Assembly (NCBI RefSeq): GCF_017488845.2
Contig: NZ_CP083373.1
Coordinates: 310,001 to 374,000, forward strand
Direction: 5' to 3'
Source: Ensifer canadensis
Lineage (GTDB): Bacteria; Pseudomonadota; Alphaproteobacteria; Rhizobiales; Rhizobiaceae
Length of the DNA: 64,000 bases
The notes under the pieces were generated by a model. The model was given only the letters and a program-made list of their open reading frames with translations. It was not told where the DNA came from and made no database searches. Numbering within the stretch: the first letter of the stretch is position 1; each line of letters begins with the position of its first letter. The position numbers were made by a program, and so were the translations under genes. This document shows, piece by piece, positions 59,629-64,000 of the stretch.

Positions 59629-60792
59629 TCATCCAACGGCCGGGGTCTGCTTCCAGATTAGATCGGCGGTGATGTCGTCAAGGCGGGCTTGGCCGGTAAA
59701 GGCCATGCAATGATCCAGTTCCTCTCGCAGGATCTCAAGAACGTCTCGGGCGCCTTTTTCTCCGGCTGTGGCCGTTCCGTAGAGCGTAGCGCGTCCGATG
59801 AGCACGGCGTCGGCGCCGGTAGCGATATATTTGGCGATGTCGCTGCCGCGGCGGATGCCGCTGTCTGCGAGGATGGTCATACGTCCGTCCACGGCGTCGG
59901 CGATCCTCGGGAGCGCGTCGATCGCCGTCGGCGCGCAATCCATGTTGCGTCCACCGTGGCAGGAGACGACGATGCCGTCGGCTCCCAGCTTCAGCGCCCG
60001 CCCTGCATCAGAGGGCGTCAGTACGCCCTTGAGGACGAGATTGCCGTCCCATTGGCGGCGAACCTCCGCAAAGTCGTCCCAGGTCAGCTTGCGCGCCAGC
60101 TTCACATTGTCCCACACGCTCGCCCGCGTGATGCTGGTGCGGTATTCAGGGGGATAGTGCGCATAGGTCGGCATGCCTGTCGTCAGGATGTAGCGCAGCA
60201 TGACAGAAAAAGACCAGCGGGGATGTGCGAGTAAGTCGAGCCCACCGGCGACGGAGGGCTTGATCGGTATTCCGAAGCCGTTGCGCATATTCCATTCCTT
60301 TTTCGGCGAGCGCGGCGTATCGGCGGTGAAGAGCAGGTTGCGGATGCCGAGCGCTTTAGCGCGCACGAGGAGGTCGCGGGTCAGGCTGCGATCCTCGAAG
60401 ACATAGAGCTGGAACCAAAGGTCGGTGCCCTTTGCGCGCTCGGCAATATCTTCCATCGAGGTCATGGATTGGGTTGCGACGCAAAACGGAATGCCCATCG
60501 AGCCGGCGGCGCGGGCCAGATGCACCTCGCCATCGTGCCATACCAATCCGGCGACGGCGGTCGGCGAGATGATGACCGGGATCGGCAGTTTCTTACCGAA
60601 AACGGTGGTGGAGGTGTCCGGCTGCGACACGTCGTTGAGAAGATTTTGGCAGAGTTTCGTGGCGTCAAGCGCGTTGCGGATGCCGCGCAGCCCCACCTCG
60701 TCCTCCGTGCCGCGATCAATGTATTCGAACATGCCGCGGGGCAGCCGCTTTTTGGCAAGCCGGCGATAATCGGCAACATTCAACGGTTTCAT
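59629..60792 (-). CDS. FMN-dependent alpha-hydroxy-acid dehydrogenase (lactate/mandelate type)
   Basis: Encodes 387 residues from the ATG at 60792 (MKPLNVADYRRLAKKRLPRG). The FMN enzyme fold is clear: FEYIDRGTEDEVGLRGIRNA, ISPTAVAGLVWHDGEVHLAR, WFQLYVFEDRSLTRDLLVRA, GVLTPSDAGRALKLGADGIV, then the catalytic His motif SCHGGRNMDCAPTAIDALPR and ADSGIRRGSDIAKYIATGAD. In most members the motif is SNHGGR; here Asn is Cys, which may tune the substrate range. It lies beside an IclR gene and a DapA-like gene on the same strand. Confidence 0.9.
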   Translation of the reverse strand: MKPLNVADYRRLAKKRLPRGMFEYIDRGTEDEVGLRGIRNALDATKLCQNLLNDVSQPDTSTTVFGKKLPIPVIISPTAVAGLVWHDGEVHLARAAGSMGIPFCVATQSMTSMEDIAERAKGTDLWFQLYVFEDRSLTRDLLVRAKALGIRNLLFTADTPRSPKKEWNMRNGFGIPIKPSVAGGLDLLAHPRWSFSVMLRYILTTGMPTYAHYPPEYRTSITRASVWDNVKLARKLTWDDFAEVRRQWDGNLVLKGVLTPSDAGRALKLGADGIVVSCHGGRNMDCAPTAIDALPRIADAVDGRMTILADSGIRRGSDIAKYIATGADAVLIGRATLYGTATAGEKGARDVLEILREELDHCMAFTGQARLDDITADLIWKQTPAVG

Positions 60793-60869
60793 GCGTAGAT
60801 ACCTGTCGTGACGATGAACCTCCCGGCGCTGAACTCCGTTGGAAGGCATCGGGAAAAGCGGCACACGCC

Positions 60870-61709
60870 TTACGGAATGTAAGGCGTGAATTTCGTCATG
60901 GAGATCGACGTCGCGGCCACCTGGACATGGTGGGCGAGTTCGGCTTCCACGCTTTCGATGGTCCAGCGGGTCGTGGGCGCGGCAATGTTGACCGCGGCGA
61001 CGGCGCGGCCGTGTTCGTCGGTGATCGCGGCGGCGACGGAAATGTCGCCCAGCACCGTTTCATTGGCGACGATGGCATAGCCCTTTTCGGCGGCTTCCTG
61101 AATACGGGCGCGCAACAGGCCCTTGTCCGTCACTGTCGATGGGGTGAGGGGCCGGAATTCCGTTTGCTCGAACACCTCGTCCTGTTCGGCGCCGGTGCGC
61201 CGCGACAGGATAACCGTGCCAGACGCCGTGAACAGGGCCGGAAGGCGGCTGCCCACCATGATATCGACATTCACGAGATGCTGGCCGGGAAAGCGCCCGA
61301 CATAGACGATTTCCGGTCCGTCGAGTTCCTGAAGGTTCGCGGTTTCCCCGACGGCCCGGCTGATTTGAAGCAGGTAGGGCGCTGCCTTGTGCAGCACTTC
61401 ATGGGCATGCAGGTAGTTGTAGGCGAATTGTAGCACCCTGGAGGTCAAGGCATAGTTGCGCGTGTTCTGCACACGGCGAAGATAGCCGAGCGTCTCCAGC
61501 GTGTAGACCAGCCGTTGCGCTGCGCTGCGGTCCAGTTCCGCCACCTTGGCGATGTCCGAGAGTGGCATCTGGCGCAGCGGGCCGTCGAAGGCATGCAGGA
61601 TGCGGAACATCTTTTCGGACGAACCGACGAACAGCGAGGAGCTGCGCGGATCGATCTCGCCGCTTTCCGCGCCTTCCGGCCCAATCGGGGTTCCGTCCTT
61701 GCGTGCCAT
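60870..61709 (-). CDS. IclR-family transcriptional regulator
   Basis: Encodes 279 residues: N-terminal winged helix (SSEKMFRILHAFDGPLRQMP, LSDIAKVAELDRSAAQRLVY) and C-terminal GAF-like effector domain (RLPALFTASGTVILSRRTGA, GYAIVANETVLGDISVAAAI). It is placed between the hydroxy-acid dehydrogenase and the DapA-like gene, so it probably controls both. A perfect 12-bp palindrome lies 82 bases upstream of its start. Confidence 0.92.
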   Translation of the reverse strand: MARKDGTPIGPEGAESGEIDPRSSSLFVGSSEKMFRILHAFDGPLRQMPLSDIAKVAELDRSAAQRLVYTLETLGYLRRVQNTRNYALTSRVLQFAYNYLHAHEVLHKAAPYLLQISRAVGETANLQELDGPEIVYVGRFPGQHLVNVDIMVGSRLPALFTASGTVILSRRTGAEQDEVFEQTEFRPLTPSTVTDKGLLRARIQEAAEKGYAIVANETVLGDISVAAAITDEHGRAVAAVNIAAPTTRWTIESVEAELAHHVQVAATSISMTKFTPYIP

Positions 61710-61790
61710 TGTCGATCTTCCGTTTCCGCCGTCGTTAAGTGTTACGACGCTCCTTGCGCATCAGCGATAATGCGTCACGCTGCAGGGATT

Positions 61791-61820
61791 CGGGTATGCC
61801 TGTAACGGCAGGCATACCCG
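61791..61820. promoter_or_regulatory. Perfect 12-bp inverted repeat upstream of iclR-type gene
   Basis: CGGGTATGCCTG (61791-61802) and CAGGCATACCCG (61809-61820) around a 6-base centre. It lies between the DapA-like stop and the IclR start. It could be a terminator for the former (no T-run is seen) or, more likely, an operator. Confidence 0.5.
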
Positions 61821-61846
61821 CTTGTCCACAGGCGCGAGAGCACCGC

Positions 61847-62752
61847 TCAGGCGGCCTTCTCGAACTGGCCGAGAAGGCGCGAATATTCCTGCCGCAACGC
61901 GTCGCGCAGTTCGGTTTTCGGCTGGCGCAGCGGCATCAGCATTTGCGGCGCATCGACGCCGATGAGGTCCATTACGGATTTCATCGGTCCCGGATTGGTT
62001 TCTGCAAAGGCCAGGTTCATGAGCGGCATCAGTTCGCGGTGCAGGGCCAGCGCCTCTTCGGTTTTGCCCGAGGAGGCGAGGTCGAAGAGGTGGCGCCAGG
62101 TGCGCGGCAGCAGGTTGGCCGTCACGACGATACCGCCCTTGGCGCCCGCGGCGACATGCAGCGGAAACAGCGTGTCTTCGCCGCTCAGAACGGTGAAGGA
62201 GGTATCCACCCCCGCTACGACCCGCAGGTAGTGATACATATCTGTGTTGCAGGCCTTCATGCCGATGATGCGTTCATGGCGCGACAGCTCGTGCATCACG
62301 TCCGGATCGATAGCGATGCGGGTGCGGTAGGGGATTTCGTAGATTAGAATCGGCAGGGGCGAATTGTCCGCATAGCGCAGGAAGTAATCGCGGATTCCGG
62401 CCTGGCTCGGGTTGGTGTAGTAGGGCGTGATCACGAGAAGCGCATCCGCACCCGCGGCGGCGAAATCCCGCGCGGCATCGAGCGCGTCATGGAAGCCGGT
62501 GTCCAGCACGCCGGGGACGACCGGTCCGCAGCCGGCCATTGCCTTGGAGCTCATCTCGACGAATCGGTTACGTTCACTGCGCGACAAGGCGCCGTATTCG
62601 CCGGTGCCGCCAAGCGGCACAACGCCGTCGACCCCTTGCTGCTTCAGCCAGGAAAACAAAGCGTCGGCCGCTTTCACATCAATGGTATCGTCACTCTGAA
62701 CCGGTGTCACGAGCGCCGGTAGGATGCCGCAAAGGCCTGTGGAGTCGAGCAT
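61847..62752 (-). CDS. DapA-family lyase (dihydrodipicolinate-synthase-like)
   Basis: Encodes 301 residues from the ATG at 62752 (MLDSTGLCGILPALVTPVQS), with AAAGGA seven bases upstream; two ATGs slightly further up lack this. Active residues are kept: GGTGEYGALS, Tyr in LIYEIPYRTR, Lys in RIIGMKACNTD. The group includes N-acetylneuraminate lyases, 2-keto-3-deoxy-sugar-acid aldolases and other aldolases. The neighbouring IclR regulator, FMN dehydrogenase and ABC permease suggest catabolism of a sugar acid or hydroxy acid; this is inference. Confidence 0.88.
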   Translation of the reverse strand: MLDSTGLCGILPALVTPVQSDDTIDVKAADALFSWLKQQGVDGVVPLGGTGEYGALSRSERNRFVEMSSKAMAGCGPVVPGVLDTGFHDALDAARDFAAAGADALLVITPYYTNPSQAGIRDYFLRYADNSPLPILIYEIPYRTRIAIDPDVMHELSRHERIIGMKACNTDMYHYLRVVAGVDTSFTVLSGEDTLFPLHVAAGAKGGIVVTANLLPRTWRHLFDLASSGKTEEALALHRELMPLMNLAFAETNPGPMKSVMDLIGVDAPQMLMPLRQPKTELRDALRQEYSRLLGQFEKAA

Positions 62753-62780
62753 GGTCATTCCTTTCATGCGATGGTACCGC

Positions 62781-62810
62781 GACGGAAAAACGTGGAGGCG
62801 GTTTTCCGTC
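62781..62810. repeat. Inverted repeat between permease and DapA-like gene
   Basis: GACGGAAAA (62781-62789) and TTTTCCGTC (62802-62810) around a 12-base centre, between the ABC permease stop (62873) and the DapA-like start (62752). It could be a transcript-stabilising hairpin or a regulator site. Confidence 0.45.
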
Positions 62811-62872
62811 GATGCGGTGATAGCGGGGTAAGGGAAGCGGCCCGTATGAAACGGGGCGGGCCGCTCCGGAAT

Positions 62873-64000
62873 TCAGCGGGCCAGACTTCGCTGGCGAAGG
62901 CGATCCGCGATGAAGATCAGCGCCGAGATGAAGACGAGCAGGCAGGTGGAGACCGCCGCGATGACCGGCGAGACCTGTAGCGTCACCTCGTCCCAGAACT
63001 GCTTGGGTAGCGTCGCATTCAGCCCACCCGACGAGAACAGCGCGATGGTCAGCTCATCGAAGGATGTGGCGAAGGCGAAGAGGAAGGCAGAGAACATGCC
63101 CGCCGCGAGGATTGGGAACGTGACGTGGAGGAGGCTTCTTGCCGGATTCGCGCCGAGACTTTGCGCCGCGAGATCGAGACGCGTGTCGTAATTTCGCAGC
63201 ACCGCCACCATGGTCATCACCACGTAGGGAACGCAGACTACGGTATGGCCGATGATCAAGCCGAGTGAGGTGCCGACGAGGTTCAGTTCTGCGAAGACGT
63301 AGAACAGGCCGACGGCGATGATGATGCGCGGCGCGACGATCGGCGACAGCACGAAGGCCAGCAGCGCCGCCTTGCCGCGTATCTGGGCACGGGCAAGCAG
63401 GAAGGCCGCCGGAACGCCGATCAGCATCGACAGCACGCCGGCGCCGAGCGCGACCGTCAGCGAGCGCCACAGTGCCTGCTTCCAGACTGGCGTGTTCCAC
63501 ATCTGCCAGTACCATTCGGTGGTGAAACCGGAGGGCGGCCAGTTGAGACCCGACTGGCTGAAAGAGATCGGCACCATCAGCAAAGCGGGCAGGCTGATGA
63601 GGATAAGGATCGTCCAGACGAAGGCGGTCAGCGGCCATGGGGTCTTGCCCGCATCGCTGCTCTTGCTGCTGGCGGGAAACAGAGCGATCAGACGGTCGCT
63701 CGCATCGCCGACCACCGCCAGCACCTTGGCGCCCGCGCGCCGTGCTGCGGTGTCGCGGTTGGCGTTCGTCGCGGCGCTTTCGCCGGTCAGGCTCGCAAAG
63801 CCGAAAATCCGGTCGTAAAGGAAGAAGACGATCAGCACGACGACAAGCAGCAGGACGGAAATCGCCCCTGCCAGTCCCCAGTTCAGGGTCTGCTGTACCT
63901 GGTCAATGATGAGTTGCGTGATCATCGTCTCGAACCGGCCACCGAGCAGGGTGGGCACGATGAAGAAGCCGATGGCGGTGACGAACACCATGATCGCGGC
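62873..64000 (-). CDS. ABC transporter permease, PotB/PotC-type fusion (partial)
   Basis: The frame is open through the right edge. From the edge inward: the last part of one permease (AAIMVFVTAIGFFIVPTLLGG), a hydrophobic segment and a linker of about 60 residues (ATNANRDTAARRAGAKVL...), then a second complete permease domain with six segments (WPLTAFVWTILILISLPALL to VSTCLLVFISALIFIADRLR) and the coupling loop NPARSLLHVTFPILAAGMFS. The two halves resemble PotB and PotC of spermidine/putrescine-type importers, joined into one chain. The substrate-binding protein and ATPase should lie beyond the window. Confidence 0.8.
   Translation of the reverse strand, partial: AAIMVFVTAIGFFIVPTLLGGRFETMITQLIIDQVQQTLNWGLAGAISVLLLVVVLIVFFLYDRIFGFASLTGESAATNANRDTAARRAGAKVLAVVGDASDRLIALFPASSKSSDAGKTPWPLTAFVWTILILISLPALLMVPISFSQSGLNWPPSGFTTEWYWQMWNTPVWKQALWRSLTVALGAGVLSMLIGVPAAFLLARAQIRGKAALLAFVLSPIVAPRIIIAVGLFYVFAELNLVGTSLGLIIGHTVVCVPYVVMTMVAVLRNYDTRLDLAAQSLGANPARSLLHVTFPILAAGMFSAFLFAFATSFDELTIALFSSGGLNATLPKQFWDEVTLQVSPVIAAVSTCLLVFISALIFIADRLRQRSLAR

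Noticed and set aside
59399..59632. A 77-codon frame whose ATG overlaps the FMN dehydrogenase stop
   Set aside because: Despite the ATGA overlap the sequence is low-complexity and runs into the IS110 flank; not supported as a gene.
1..64000. CRISPR arrays, rRNA genes, repABC or other replication genes
   Set aside because: Searched for by eye on both strands; no regularly spaced repeats, no rRNA-like stretches and no RepA/RepB/RepC or Rep proteins are present in the window.

Overview
The gene families, dense short-overlap operons, high G+C and accessory gene types point to a member of the Rhizobiales (Rhizobium/Agrobacterium/Sinorhizobium group). About 0.5-35 kb is the transfer region of a conjugative plasmid or similar element. 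No repABC or other replication gene is visible, so plasmid status is inferred from the transfer and partition-like genes only.

Layout. 1-495: the 3' end of an alkyl sulfatase. 664-14302 (minus strand): a VirB/VirD4 type IV secretion system in two blocks, virB1 to virB6 plus two small genes, then virB8-virB9-virB10-virB11-virD4, mostly coupled by ATGA overlaps. It carries a lytic transglycosylase fused to a VirB5-like tail, a tiny lipoprotein in the entry-exclusion position, and no recognisable VirB7. 14.3-16.4 kb: a divergent secreted protein, a small HTH protein and a CmoA-like methyltransferase. 16.6-28.8 kb: an accessory zone of very small intact genes (DUF982, DUF2750, DUF3606, zinc-binding proteins, an ACP-like protein without the carrier serine) mixed with decayed genes (nucleotidyltransferase, cytosine methylase, DUF2280, metallopeptidase, LigD ligase) and an initiator-tRNA-like relic. 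29.2-34.9 kb: DUF932 protein, a VirC1/VirC2-like pair, a candidate oriT, and mobC plus relaxase.

The strongest unexplained signal is an AT-rich palindrome, TAAAYTATARTTWA, found seven times. Each copy lies in front of a transfer or transfer-associated gene: virB1, virB8, the virC1-like gene, mobC-relaxase, two small HTH regulators and their secreted neighbours. It looks like the operator of one transfer regulon.

35.1-46.6 kb is a chromosomal-style catabolic island: an aldehyde dehydrogenase, a NitT/TauT-type ABC importer, an FAD oxidoreductase, a class III CoA transferase, an enoyl-CoA hydratase, a LysR regulator, an amidohydrolase, a DapA-family lyase and a ferredoxin. TTGCC-N5-GGCAA boxes occur at both ends of this cluster, which suggests one regulon for an unidentified imported substrate.

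47.3-64 kb holds an AsmA protein, IS110 fragments, a truncated ornithine-cyclodeaminase gene, a mobile mystery A/B (Fic) pair, an SDR/NTF2/LysR group, a HigBA locus with a broken toxin, a phospholipase-D-like lipoprotein, and an FMN hydroxy-acid dehydrogenase/IclR/DapA-like/ABC permease group that runs off the right edge.
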